Assembly: GCF_016801865.2 (NCBI RefSeq)
Contig: NC_068938.1
Span: 210,889,734-210,953,733 of the forward strand
Reading direction: 5' to 3'
DNA from: Culex pipiens pallens
Lineage: Eukaryota; Arthropoda; Insecta; Diptera; Culicidae
DNA: 64,000 nucleotides
Shown in pieces: positions 1-11,029 of the stretch. The notes under the pieces were generated by a model. It was not told the DNA's origin, did not search any database, and was given only the letters and a program-made list of their open reading frames with translations. Position numbers and translations under genes: made by a program. Within the stretch, counting starts at the first letter, position 1. The number at the start of each line of letters is the position of its first letter.

Positions 1-1130
1 AGGGTGGAAAATGCGGAAAAACGCGGTGCGAGAGGCAATGTTTTATTATTTTGCATTTTTTGGTTCGTTTCACGGTACAATGGGAAGTAATGTTCCGCGG
101 GGACAAACGAGCCACTCGGAGTTTGGTCAAGGATGCTGGAGTTGGTAGGCAGAAAATTGGATTTTTCTTTGTAAGAGAATTATCAGGTTTGAAAGCAAAT
201 TTGTGCAAATTAAATCAGAAAATGTTTAAAAATCAATAGTTTTCAAACCACTTTAAAGTCTGAGCTGTTCTTTTTTCGTGCAAGACTCAACCTAGAACTC
301 AACCTCGACTCGTCACCACCAGATGTTGCACCCCCTGCCAGGACCCGCCGTCGACCTTTCCAAATAAAGTGCCTCGAGAACGAAGAAATCCCAGAAAATT
401 AGGTGTCAAGGACACCTTTCTTCATCGCCGCCGGGATATCGAACTCAGTCCACCGTTAATTGGTCTCTCACAGCTGGGGGCGGCCCAAACTTTGTCCCAG
501 ATCCACGACCATGAAATAAACAAGTTTTCTTTTCTCGGAAAAGCCACCACCGTCACCTTCAGCGTCAACAGTTCAGCGTAATATTGACATCACCGCTGCA
601 ACTCCCGGGTCGACTCGAGAACTGTTTGAATACATTTCCCAGAATAAATAAATAAAATTACATCGTGGAAAAATGAATTGCGACAACTCGTTCAGGATGG
701 TCGCCAAGATCCGCAGCGCGGAGAAGAGTAAATCTCAACAAAGCACGCACTACCCGGACGACGTCAGAGCATCTTCCGGAGCCAAGTCGAGAAGATCCTT
801 GGATAATAAACTATGTAAATTAGAAAAATCGTCCTCGTCGGCGAGCGAGAGTCTAAGACGGCGAGTTTTCCGGAGTAAATCACAACTTTTTATCACTCTA
901 TGCAAATGGTGGCGCAGCGAGAGAGTGGATGAAAAGAAGCGTTTTGTTGCATCTTGTGGCGAAAGTGGCCATAAATGAGGCAGAAACTGGTGGTGGAAAC
1001 TTGATTGCGGTTTATTTGGTTTCGTTGGAATGATATTCCGCTTAGGAAGTTGAAGGATCAGTGTTCTGGGCAAATAAATCTAAGTGAGTTGAAAGTCAGA
1101 CAAGCGGAGTAGAAGGGATTGTGGAACAGT
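1..1130. other. Unique-looking noncoding block, no gene recognised
   Basis: Moderate-GC sequence with no repeat structure and no recognisable protein. A 101-residue open frame at 673-978 begins in a reasonable insect start context (GAAAAATG), but the peptide (Ser/Lys/Arg-rich, no motif) matches nothing I know, and an overlapping frame of similar length lies on the other strand. A run of AATAAATAAATAAA near 643-656 resembles poly(A) signals, but no transcript end can be inferred from it. Most likely intergenic or intronic. Confidence 0.5.
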
Positions 1131-1640
1131 TGGAAACTGAAACAGAAATTGAATCAGAAACAGAAACTGAAACAGAAACTGAAACAGAAACAGAAACTGA
1201 AACAGAAACTGAAACAGAAACTGAAACAGAAACTGAAACAGAAACTGAAACAGAAACTGAAACAGAAACTGAAACAGAAACTGCAACAGAAACTGAAACA
1301 GAAACTGAAACAGAAACTGAAGCTGAAACTGAAACAGAAACTGAAACTGAAGCTGAAACAGAAACTGAAACAGAAACTGAAACAGAAACTGAAACAGAAA
1401 TTGAAACTGAATTCAGTTTCTGTTTGACAAATTGACAAATGGACTGATTGACAGTTTGACACTTTCACTTTACTCTTTTTAACACTTACCTTCACAATCA
1501 CTCTGATTTATTTTGGCACGAATACAAGACACTTTATGTACACTAGTACTTACCTTAAAAACTTAAATCACCTCAACAAGCTCGTTTCTGTTCTTTGAAC
1601 CTTGATTTTGAAGTCCGTAATTGAAGTATCGATATTTGTC
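1131..1640 (+). repeat. Composite repeat family copy 1: GAAACT/GAAACA minisatellite with TCCGTAAT tail
   Basis: Positions 1131-1402 are a 6/12-bp minisatellite alternating GAAACT and GAAACA with few substitutions. It ends in an 18-bp perfect palindrome centred on an EcoRI site (GAAACTGAATTCAGTTTC, 1403-1420). The tail then follows in an order shared with other copies: TTGAC direct repeats, CACTTTCACTTT, two ACTTACCTT words, and the motif TTGAAGTCCGTAAT at 1608-1621. The same order recurs at 18.8, 20.6 and 22.9 kb, and inverted at 25.1 kb, so this is a dispersed unit and not a chance microsatellite. The open frames here (ETET, KLKQ, FSFC repeats) come from the array. I see no clear terminal repeats or target duplication. 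Confidence 0.85.
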
Positions 1641-2590
1641 TGATATTTCCACCATACCAACCATCAATTACGACCGTTGATGCGCTGTCATCGACCGGGG
1701 TATTTCTACAAATTATTTTAAGCATTCCCAGAACTCATTTCCATCGATCCCCGATGACTTTCGATAGCTGTTAATTCCCGCCAATATAATCAAACAACCG
1801 CCAGCTTTTGTTCCCGCGCTCGCGCGTAATCATTTTATGGGCTTCGCACACATTATTTTACAGGATAATTAATAATTACAGCCACCATTGCTGCCGTTCG
1901 GCGACGAGGTGAGGGTGGTGGCCCGTAATTGCCTGTTATCGTTTGTTTAATGTCATTTATTTATAGTTATTGCACCCAGCAAGCCAGCATCATTTGCGCT
2001 CTCGCCCAGATCAAACAACACACACACGTCCTCCAGTTTCAGGGGGTTAGCTTCGCTGTTTGACAGCAATCATTCACACCCCTGTTTTTCATCCAACACC
2101 CCTCAAGTGCGCTGGGCTTAATGTTGTAAATGTGGGAACAACTACGCAAACAGTCACCCCGTCAACCGCTCACACACACACACGGTTTAGGTGGGTTGGG
2201 GGAAGAAAATTAGCTTGATTGATTTGAAAACATCGATAGCGTGGCACGCACGAGGGGTCACTAATCGAAAAGTTTGGACGCGCTTGGAACAGCTGGATGA
2301 GAGTGCGGTGTCACGAGCATGGCCTCGAGTGGACTGCCACTTGTGGCGGAAAACTGGCGCGAAATTGGCCCTTGAGAGTGTGCTGTTGACCGTGATTGAG
2401 ATGTGATTTTGGGAGGGGATTTGGCAAATTGATACAGCAAGTGAGAATTGTTGCCATTTTGGTACTTGGATTTAAACCGAATTTCGATTAGGGGTTCAGA
2501 CTCGAATCTGACAAAGCCGGTTGTGATCCAGGATATTTAATTTTTTAGTCTCAGCAAGTCTACAGAATTTTCACCAATTTAAAATAAAAA
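1641..2590. other. Unique-looking block with short CA run
   Basis: Moderate-GC sequence without a recognisable gene. A short (CA)n tract lies at about 2170-2184. An AT-rich stretch with TAATTAATAATTA near 1865-1880 resembles homeodomain-type sites, but this is too generic to call a regulatory element. Confidence 0.4.
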
Positions 2591-2594
2591 CTAA

Positions 2595-2830
2595 AATTTT
2601 AAGCGTTTTCAAATGTCTGTTAACGTCTTTAATAGTCAGTTGGTGTCTTCTGCATCACCAATGTTCTAGAAGCCCTTAAACAGCAACGAGCTTCTCCTAA
2701 AGACTTCAAGTGTCTTCCATCGTCTTATTAAGACTTAAGACTAAAAAAGATTTAAAGATTTGATAGGTTCATCGCAAATCTCAAAGTCTTTATAAGCCTC
2801 ATAAAATTATGTCTCAAAAACTCCATCCAT
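2595..2830. repeat. Degenerate CGTCTT/GACTT satellite-related sequence, left part
   Basis: Repeated words such as AACGTCTTTAA, GTGTCTTC, AAGACTTCAAG and AAGACTTAAGAC resemble, in degraded form, the satellite at 6.58-7.85 kb. Similar words resume at about 4935-5290, beyond the TTTTCTTAA array and T-rich block, so this piece looks like the left shoulder of a once continuous CGTCTT region. Assignment rests on word similarity and not on alignment. Confidence 0.5.
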
Positions 2831-2842
2831 CTTTTCTTTCTC

Positions 2843-3803
2843 ATTTTTCTTAATTTTCTTAATTTTCTTAATTTTCTTAATTTTCTTAATTTTCTTAATT
2901 TTCTTAATTTTCTTAATTTTCTTAATTTTCTTAATTTTCTTAGTTTTCTTAATTTTCTTAATTTTCTTAATTTTCTTAATTTTCTTAATTTTCTTAATTT
3001 TCTTAATATTCTTAATTTTCTTAATTTTCTTAATTTTCTTAATTTTCTTAATTTTCTTAATTTTCTTAATTTTCTTAATTTTCTTAATTTTCTTAATTTT
3101 CTTAATTTTCTTAATTTTCTTAATTTTCTTAATTTTCTTAATTTTCTTAAATTTCTTAATTTTCTTAATTTTCTTAATTTTCTTAATTTTCTTAATTTTC
3201 TTAATTTTCTTAATTTTTCTTAATTTTCTTAATTTTCTTAATTTTCTTAATTTTCTTAATTTTCTTTGTTTTCTTAATTTAAATAATTTTCTAAATTTTC
3301 TTAATTTTCTTAATTTTCTTAATTTTCTAAATTTTCTAAATTTTCTAAATTTTCTAAATTTTCTAAATTTTCTAAATTTTCTAAATTTTCTAAATTTTCT
3401 AAATTTTCTAAATTTTCTAAATTTTCTAAATTTTCTAAATTTTCTAAATTTTCTAAATTTTCTAAATTTTCTTAATTTTCTTAATTTTCTTAATTTTCTT
3501 AATTTTCTTAATTTTCTTAATTTTCTTAATTTTCTTAATTTTCTTAATTTTCTTAATTTTCTTAATTTTCTTAATTTTCTTAATTTTCTTAATTTTCTTA
3601 ATTTTCTTAATTTTCTTAATTTTCTTAATTTTCTTAGTTTTCTTAATTTTCTTAATTTTCTTAATTTTCTTAATTTTCTTAATTTTCTTAATTTTCTTAA
3701 TTTTCTTAATTTTCTTAATTTTCTTAATTTTCTTAATTATCTTAATTTTCTTAATTTTCCTTATTTTCTTAATTTTCTTAAATTTCTTAATTTTCTTAAT
3801 TTT
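2843..3803. repeat. 9-bp minisatellite (TTTTCTTAA)n with an internal homogeneous variant block
   Basis: Roughly 100 tandem copies of a 9-bp unit TTTTCTTAA cover about 960 bp with sparse single-base variants. In the middle (about 3325-3470) about 16 consecutive copies carry the variant TTTTCTAAA, after which the array returns to the original unit. A run of one variant indicates local amplification of a mutant unit. All six frames are low complexity and the array is noncoding. Confidence 0.95.
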
Positions 3804-4900
3804 ACACTATTTTATTGAATTAAATTGTTTTTTTTTATTTTCTAAAAAAAAATCATAATTTTTCCATTTCATTAAATTTTATTAATTTATTTTACTATCC
3901 ATATTTTCTCAATTTTCTGAATGCTTGAAATTTTTAGTTCTATTTTTCTAAATTTCTATTTTCCTAAATTTTATATTTTTCTAAAAATTTGAAAAAGTTT
4001 TGATTGCTTGTTTTCCTAAATTTAAAAAAATCTCGTAACGAAAAAACAACGCGATCTTCGATTTTCTAAATTTTTATCGCAAAATTTTCAAAAACAATTT
4101 TTTTTAATTTTATAAACATTAAATAAGTTCCTAAATTTAAAAAAGTTTACTTTATAATATTTTCTAGTTGTTGTGATATCAAATCTCTGAATTTTTAATT
4201 TCATTTTTTTGAAGAAGTAGTTCATTTTAATTATCTTTATATTCTTATTTTCTGAAATATGAAAATGTTTTTTTTTAAATTGTATCTGCCTATTTATTTG
4301 TATTATTTCGATTTTTTTCTTATTTTCTTAAATTTTCTATAATTTTCAATTTTTTCTTAAAAAAATAATTTTTTTTTTTTATTCAAAAGTTCTGTATTTT
4401 TTCTATATTTCAAAAATCTTATTTTTTTATTTTTGTAATTTTAAATTTACAAAAAAATTATAATTTGCAATTTTTGAATTCTTTATTTTTTTATTTTCAA
4501 GATAAATTAAATTTTGTAAAGTTTTCTATAATTTTTAATTTTTCTAAATACTAGAAATGTTTAGTTTTCTTAATTTTCTGGTTTCTAGGTGTTTCAATTT
4601 ACTAAACTTTCTTTTTTTTTTCTCAATTTTGAAAGCATTTTAAATTTACTTGTTTTCCGCTAATTTATTGTGTTATTTTCTTATTTAAAAAAAATCAAAA
4701 TTAAAAAAAAAATCTTATTTTTTTGAATTTTTAAATATTAATTTTGAATTTTTAAACATTCATTTTTAATTTTAATTTTTAATTTTTAATTAATTTTTTT
4801 TCTAAATTTTCTCAATTAAAAAAAACATTCAATTTACTGTGTTTTCATATGTATTTAAAAAAAACTTATATTTTTCATTTGCTTAATGTTCCAACATTTA
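3804..4900. repeat. T-rich low-complexity AT block
   Basis: Strongly T-skewed AT sequence rich in ATTTTCTAAA, TTTTTAATTT and similar words. It follows the 9-bp array without a sharp border and may be decayed array sequence. No ORF or inverted termini are visible. Confidence 0.6.
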
Positions 4901-4934
4901 AATTTTGTTTAATTAATGAGTTTTATCAAGCTTC

Positions 4935-5295
4935 AAACAAGTGGTTTTTGTAAGCGTCTCCAAAAGTCTTCAAGTTGATTATAACGAGTCCAAGCGTCTT
5001 TAGGCGTCTTACTGGAAATTTGAGCAAATGTTTTTATCGTAAAATGACCTCAAGCGTCCATCTTAAGGCAATTTTAATTAATTTCAAGAGTTTGGAGGGT
5101 ATAATAGCGTCTTATATTGACTTTACAAATCTTTATGAAGGTGTCTAAAGGCAAGTTCATAGCTGCCATTACACTGCTTCCTACAGTCTTCTACAGTCGT
5201 TGAAGGCCATGAATAATCAGCAGGTGTCTTATAACGTCTGTAAGCGTCTTCAATCGTCTTCAAGTAACTAGCATTTAACAGAACAGCCAACAGTG
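4935..5295. repeat. Degenerate CGTCTT satellite, right part
   Basis: AAGCGTCTCC, CAAGCGTCTTTAGGCGTCTTA, ATAACGTCTGTAAGCGTCTTCAATCGTCTTC and similar words recur at irregular spacing. They are close to the subunits of the ordered array at 6.58-7.85 kb. With 2595-2830 they bracket the T-rich/TTTTCTTAA segment. Confidence 0.6.
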
Positions 5296-6580
5296 TTGTT
5301 CTATCATCTTAAGGTTTCGAATTCGATACCAACTAAATCAATTCCTTCCTTCCATATCTTAGAAGTTTGAGATGAAAATGTACCAAACAACCGCAACCAA
5401 TCGCTGCGCGATCCCAATTGCTCACCCAACCTGTCGACGACCACCTGTACAACCCTTGCTGCCTCAGCACGTGGTCCGCCGAAAACGCCTGGGGTGCAAT
5501 TAACCCCTCTAGTGGTGGAGTGAACCTCCGATCGAATAATGCCACCACGGCTCAAGGGCTCTCTCGGTCGATGGTCCATGACCGTTCTAATTCTTCTTTT
5601 TTTTCGTTGAACTCCAAACCAACTCTAACCAGCGGGCTGAAGGTTCGCCGACCATTAGCAACGCCGGGCTCGAGATTTTCTCTCCCAATTGCTGGGATGG
5701 TTGCGCGTTGCGGGAAAATGATGGGCTAATTAAGGCGCGATGCGAATGATTTTCGCGTAATTGGACCCAGCTAGAGGTTAGTTTTTGCGTCTAACCGATG
5801 ATTGCCATAATTTGAGGAATTTCGTTCTGCGGCAAGGTTTGACCCGAAAAAAAAGTTTGGATCTTGTTCGTCACAGTTGAAGAAAGTGAAAACCGCTTTG
5901 ACCTCCAGACTTGGAACGACGTCGAAATGCGTTTTAATTGGAGTTTAGAGGGGGAAAAAACTTTTCTTTTGGACGAAACCAGCGAGGATAAAGTAAATAA
6001 ATTAAACGAATTTTTATTGCATTCTTCGCCGTTGAATGTGCCCTGTCGAGTTCGAGCAGGTGGCGAGAATCGCTCGAACCAATTCTTCAAGTTTTCTTCA
6101 GAAAACTTGTTTTCTTTCGTTTTTTTTTTCGGGGAAAGTTCACAGAACTCTTTGACCTTTTTTGTGCGTCCCACCAGCAACTGGAACTAATTAGGAGCTG
6201 GGTTCGCGCGCTCACACGATAACCATTAACCTTCGACCGCCACGGACCCCGAGGGTCCATTAGATCCTTCCCCCAAAACCTTCAGCGTGAAGATGGCATC
6301 ATCAACAGCTAATAACCATTACACTGCTTCCTTGTTTTGATAATAACACTCCAATCATCTCGGCGGCCAAAAATGGAAGGCGCTGCTTGTTTGGTTTGGT
6401 TATAGTGCTAATGCCTTTAGCCTGAATGGAAATTTGCTTATTTTTTCGAACCATGAAATTCATGTTTTGGTTTGGCTTTGGCAAACTGAAAAAGGGAAAT
6501 ATGAATTTCTGCAATTAAATGTTATTTTTAAATTTTGTCTTAGATTCCTACAGCTTGTCAGAAATTTGGTTGCTTCGAAA
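5296..6580. other. Unique-looking block, no gene recognised
   Basis: Moderate-GC sequence between two CGTCTT clusters. Open frames of 91-129 codons exist on both strands over the same bases (5304-5729 and 5791-6190). None has a recognisable domain, and overlapping frames in opposite directions suggest chance. Probably intergenic or intronic. Confidence 0.4.
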
Positions 6581-6584
6581 TTCT

Positions 6585-7850
6585 TTAAGCGTCTTTTAAC
6601 GTCTTAAATCGTCTTAAAGCGTGTTCATGCGTCTTTCGTCGTCTTAACGATAACATAACGTCTTCAAACTCTTTTAAAAAGTTCAAAAGGCTCTCAACAG
6701 AAACGTTTTCTAACGTTTAGAAGTGTCTTCTTACGTCTTTAAGCGTCTTCTAACGTCTTTTAGCATCTTCTGACATCTGTAAGCGTCTTTTGATCACGCT
6801 ATAAACAAGAGTCGATTTTTATGTATTTTTAAACAGTTCAGAAGGCTCTCAGCAAGAACGTCTTCGAACGTTCATAAGCGTCTTCAAACGTCTTCAAGCG
6901 TCTACTAACAACTTTTAGCGTCTTTTTCTCACGTAATAAACCAAACTAAACGTCTTTCAAACGTCTTCAAACGACTTCAAGCACTTCTAAACAGTTCAGA
7001 ATGTCGTCTTTCTGAACGTCTTCAAACGTTTACAAGCATTTTCTAACGTCTTTAAGCGTCTTCTGACATCTGTAAGCGTCTTTTTCTCACGCTTTAAACA
7101 AGAGTTGATTTTGTATGTACTTTTAAACGGCTCAGAAGGCTCTTAACAAGAACGTCTTTAAACGTTTACAAGCGTCTTCAAACGTCTTCAAGCGTTTACA
7201 AACATCTTTTAGCGTCTTTTTCTCACGTAATGAAACAAACTCTTATTTTTAATCGTCTTCAAACGACTACAAGCACATTAAAACAGTTCAGAAGGCTCTC
7301 AATAAAAACGTCTTCAAACGCTCACAACCGTTTTCTAACGTCTTTAAGCGTTCTTCTGACATCTGTAAGCGTCTTTTTCTCACACTATAAATAAGAGTCG
7401 ATTTTTTATGTACTTTTAAACAGTTCAGAAGGCTCTCAGCAAGAACGTCTTCGAACGTTCATAAGCGTCTTCAAACGTCTTCAAGCGTCTACTAACAACT
7501 TTTAGCGTCTTTTTCTCACGTAATAAACCAAACTAAACGTCTTTCAAACGTCTTCAAACGACATCAAGCACTTCTAAACAGTTCAGAATGTCGTCTTTCT
7601 GAACGTCTTCAAACGTTTACAAGCATTTTCTAACGTCTCCAAGCGTCTTATGACATCTGTAAGCGTATTTTTCTGACGTTATAAACAAGAGTCGAATTTT
7701 AATTTAATTTTAAATGGTCCAGAAGGTTCTAAACAAAAACGTCTTCAAACGTCTTCAAGCGTCTTCAAACATCTTTAAGCGTTTTCTAACTCCTGTAAGC
7801 GTCTTTTTCTCACGTAACAAACAAAACTCAAACGTTCAAACTTTCCGTGC
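6585..7850. repeat. CGTCTTCAAA satellite with nested higher-order periodicity (about 11, 158/136, 293 and 587 bp)
   Basis: The basic word is CGTCTTCAAA/AAGCGTCTT. A marker word AAACAGTTCAGAAGG or a close variant occurs at about 6831, 6990, 7125, 7281, 7418, 7576 and 7711, giving alternating spacings near 158 and 136 bp. Two of these make a ~293-bp unit and four a 587-bp unit. The 587-bp copies beginning at 6831 and 7418 are near identical, including CTCAGCAAGAACGTCTTCG and the ACTAACAACTTTTAGCG stretch. Each half unit carries a TCTTTTTCTCACG word. This is satellite DNA with young higher-order duplication; no coding frame. Confidence 0.9.
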
Positions 7851-7859
7851 CGCATCAAA

Positions 7860-9235
7860 CTCCCCAAAACCATCGCCGATTCGGCTGATTTAGAAGAAGC
7901 ATCGACTTTGAAGAAATTTTGCCAAAAAAAGAGCTGTTTTTTCATTCTTATTTTCTCTTGCCAAACACTCGGGCAGACCTAGTGGCAACGCCGCGGCCAG
8001 CGGCTAGAGACCAGCACTGAAATTGACTAATTTCGGCAAGTTTTAGGCAAATTACTTGCGGCTCGGTCAGAGACCTAACGAGCTAACGAGCTAATCGTGA
8101 GGATTGCGTTGATGGATTTTTTTGGATGGAGAAATGGTCTTGAAGAAGGTTGGATGGAGATGTCAAAATCAGAAGATTTTGGAGGATTGGTTGTTGGTTG
8201 GAATTTTCGAGGAATTTGTTGGTTGAAATTGGTAAGATTTACTTCAAATAGTTTCAGAAAATTTTTGTTCAAAGTTGTCAGCATTTCATTTCGTCAAACC
8301 GTGAGATTCCCGAGTTCCCCTCCAAGTTTTTTTTCCAGCCTCACATCCTTAATTAATCCCGATCTGGATCTAAACCTTAATGAAAATTGACGAGCTGTGT
8401 GCTCGCACTAGGACAGCCGGACTGTTTTGTCCAGTAATCCAAGGGCAAGCCAGCCCCTGCCCGTCTTTACACTGCCATAAATAAGTAAAAATTAGTCCCG
8501 GGATCGCAATAGCCCGGCCTCATAACTTGGGATTCGACTGTGACCGCGACGCGCGCGACTCACAATAAATCAATTAAAGTACATAAAAAATTTAAATGAT
8601 GACGAGGAGTGTCGGGAAGACTGGCGTGGGTGTGGCTCCGGATCGTTAGATTGAATAATGTCACTCATTAAATTCCTCCCCCCGAAAAGTCCGACAAGAA
8701 ACCGGGGATGCTAATGATGATTTTATTCGGGATAAAATTTCTGCGTGTGACACGAAACATCTGGACAACTTCCTTGCCGGGAGTCAACGTCCGAACCACA
8801 AATGCATCTCCGCATGACGAATTTCTTAATTCTGGCCCCCGACACAAAGCATCAATTTAAATTAACGCTAATTGTCCGGAGGTTCCCGGTAAGATATGGC
8901 GCGAGCGTTTTTATACCCTCGGTCGTAAAAGTGACAATTGCGCTGATCTGAACACACATTAGAAGGTCTGAAGATGACTCGCAAGAGAGGGCCATTTCTC
9001 TGGAAAACAAAGTGACTTGTCATTTGGGAGAAAGCAGAGAGAGAGAGGAGGGGTTTTGAAAAGTACTGCTGATTGCTGCAAAATCAGATAGGGGAACACA
9101 ATGCGAGGAGGTCAAATTGTGTTGAGTCACCGGGGAAAGTAATTAGGAGGAGAGAGAAATTGTGGTTTCTAGCCATTTTTGTAAGGTTTACAGAACAAGT
9201 TTGGTGAATATCGCAAGTTGAAACGACTTAACCTC
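7860..9235. other. Unique-looking block, no gene recognised
   Basis: Moderate-GC sequence. Opposed open frames at 8075-8284 and 8097-8390 lack motifs. AT-rich words (TTAATTAA, CAATTAAAGT) and short purine runs (9040-9055) are present. Nothing supports a gene. Confidence 0.4.
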
Positions 9236-9311
9236 GCACGAAACATACAATTCTAGAGTTTTTTCTTCTAAAAATCCCTTCAACAATATTTTTATTATTT
9301 TTGCTTTTTCC

Positions 9312-9352
9312 GTGTTTTTGAATACCCCGCCTCGAGGCGGTTTCAAAAACAC
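9312..9352. repeat. Short hairpin with perfect CCGCCTCGAGGCGG core
   Basis: A 41-nt inverted repeat: GTGTTTTTGA on the left and TCAAAAACAC on the right, enclosing the perfect 14-bp palindrome CCGCCTCGAGGCGG. The outer words recur nearby (GTTTTTGAATAC near 9400, TTTCAAAAACACT near 9459), so a hairpin-bearing unit was probably duplicated locally and the second copy has lost its GC core. Function unknown. Confidence 0.6.
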
Positions 9353-9499
9353 TCATAATGCTTAAATTTAAAATTATTTTTATTTCAGAGAGAAATAAGT
9401 TTTTGAATACTTCTTTTAAATAAACCTTTTTTAAAAAAAAACAAGATGTTTGAGTCTTTCAAAAACACTGATATTCCAAATTAATTTTATTTAAAATAA

Positions 9500-10395
9500 T
9501 GCATTTTTTTATTTTCATTCATTTCACTTTTTTTTGAAGATTTTTTTAATCGACTTAAAACGATATAACTTTGGAAATGTCGACGAAAATTTATAGAAAA
9601 ATGTACATATTCTTGAAATTTGAAATCAATCTTTGAAATTATTCCAAAAACCAGGCTGAAAACACTTTTTTTTAACTAAATAAAAATCTTTTCTGTCCAC
9701 AAATGAGACAATATTGAATTTTTAGACAGTATCGACGAAATCAGATTGTAGAAAAGTGCTTGCAAATTTTTTTTTCAAAATACAATCTTTGCTTTTGTTC
9801 AATATAAGCGGAGATATGTTCAATTTCGTTGAATAAACAGTGAACTTTTCGAAAATAATTCGATGTAACTAAATTTGAGATATTTCGATGCGGAATCTTT
9901 TGTAGGTGTTCAAATATTCGCAAAACAAGTTATATTGAGACTTTAAAATATAATGGAGAGGAACTTGACGAATACTTACGAGTTTTCAATATTTTCTTTT
10001 TTTCTAAAAAATATTCTATAAAATCGATGAAAAAATCCTTCAAAAACAGTTGTTCTAGACCAACCGATGAAATATTTTGATTGACCCAGAAAAATATCGG
10101 TTCCAAATAACAGACTTTCACTTTCACGGTGCTTAATATCAGACTTTCTGATTCGAAAAAATACACCACAATATATTTAAACAAAATTTTTAGAACAGTC
10201 TTCAAGAAGCACTTAAGACGATACGTATTTAAAGCCAATGCAATGTTTTTTTCAAATTTAAAAACCAGATAAAGAAAATGTTTTTTGATATTTTTTCATC
10301 AATCAGCATAAAATTTCATGAAATCGTCGCGATTGAAATAAAAAAAAACAGGGGCAAAAATATATAAAACAGTAGTTTATAAAGCATGTTTGGAA
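9500..10395. other. AT-rich block, probable decayed transposon sequence
   Basis: AT-rich, with phrases typical of mosquito noncoding repeats (ACGATATAACTTTGGAAATG, TTTCTAAAAAATATTC). Open frames on the minus strand at 9741-9923 and 9930-10238 give Phe/Lys/Ile-rich peptides without motifs. I cannot find termini. Transposon origin is inferred only from its context among clear elements. Confidence 0.35.
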
Positions 10396-10407
10396 ACTAA
10401 TATTTTC

Positions 10408-10925
10408 GTCGTACACAATACGACGAGTGCTGAAAAACAAAAGTTTTGCAGCGAGTTCCATACAACGTTTTTGGCAATTTCGAAAAACACCCTTTGAGTG
10501 GAATTATACCCAAATGAAAAGTTTTACTTTTCGAAACAAGCTTTTCAGCATCCATTTTAGTGCTGATTCGATTCTGTTATTTTTGGTACAGAAATAGTAG
10601 TTTATGCAACAAGTTGCAAAAAGAGGATTTTTTCAGCACGAGTCGTACATTTATCCAACGAGGTTCACCGAGTTGGATAAATACGACGAGTGCTGAAAAA
10701 ATCAAGTTTTGCAACGAGTTCCATACAACATTTTTTGCAATTCCGAAAAACATCCATTGAGTGAAATTTTTAGTCAAATTTTCATGTATTTGTCAATAAA
10801 TCGTTTAAATCAAAACAATGTTGAAAAGTGTTACTTTTCGAAACAAGTGCTGAAAAGTTCAACTTTTCAGCACCCATTTCAGTGCTGAAAAGTAGAACTT
10901 TTCAGCATTTATTTTGAAAAGTGTT
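10408..10925. mobile_element. Foldback/MITE-type element carrying CGAGTGCTGAAAA words
   Basis: Left arm 10601-10659 and right arm 10672-10732 form an imperfect hairpin around a 12-nt loop (GGATTTTTTCAGCAC...TTATCCAAC against GTTGGATAA...GTGCTGAAAAAATC). A direct copy of the right arm (TACGACGAGTGCTGAAAAA, then GAGTTCCATACAAC and CGAAAAACA) begins near 10419. Further right are two near-perfect palindromes: 10847-10873 (GTGCTGAAAAGTT, one base, then its reverse complement) and 10882-10908. A 27-nt palindrome of the same type recurs at 56004-56030, so the family is dispersed. No transposase frame. Confidence 0.7.
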
Positions 10926-11029
10926 GCTATTCGATTCTGTTATTTTTGGTACAGAAAAGTAGGCTATTTCGTCGTTCAAGAATGACAGGAAAAGTAAGTA
11001 GTTTCACGACGGAATTGCAAAAAATATAT

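Noticed and set aside
673..978. 101-codon Ser/Lys/Arg-rich frame with good start context
   Set aside because: No homology recognised and a 107-codon frame lies antisense; insufficient to call a gene.
1119..1501. Long frames reading (ET)n, (KLKQ)n and (FSFC)n
   Set aside because: All are the GAAACT/GAAACA minisatellite read in different frames; several frames on both strands are open at once.
6585..7850. CRISPR-like array
   Set aside because: Eukaryotic sequence context; the spacers are themselves degenerate copies of the same repeat.
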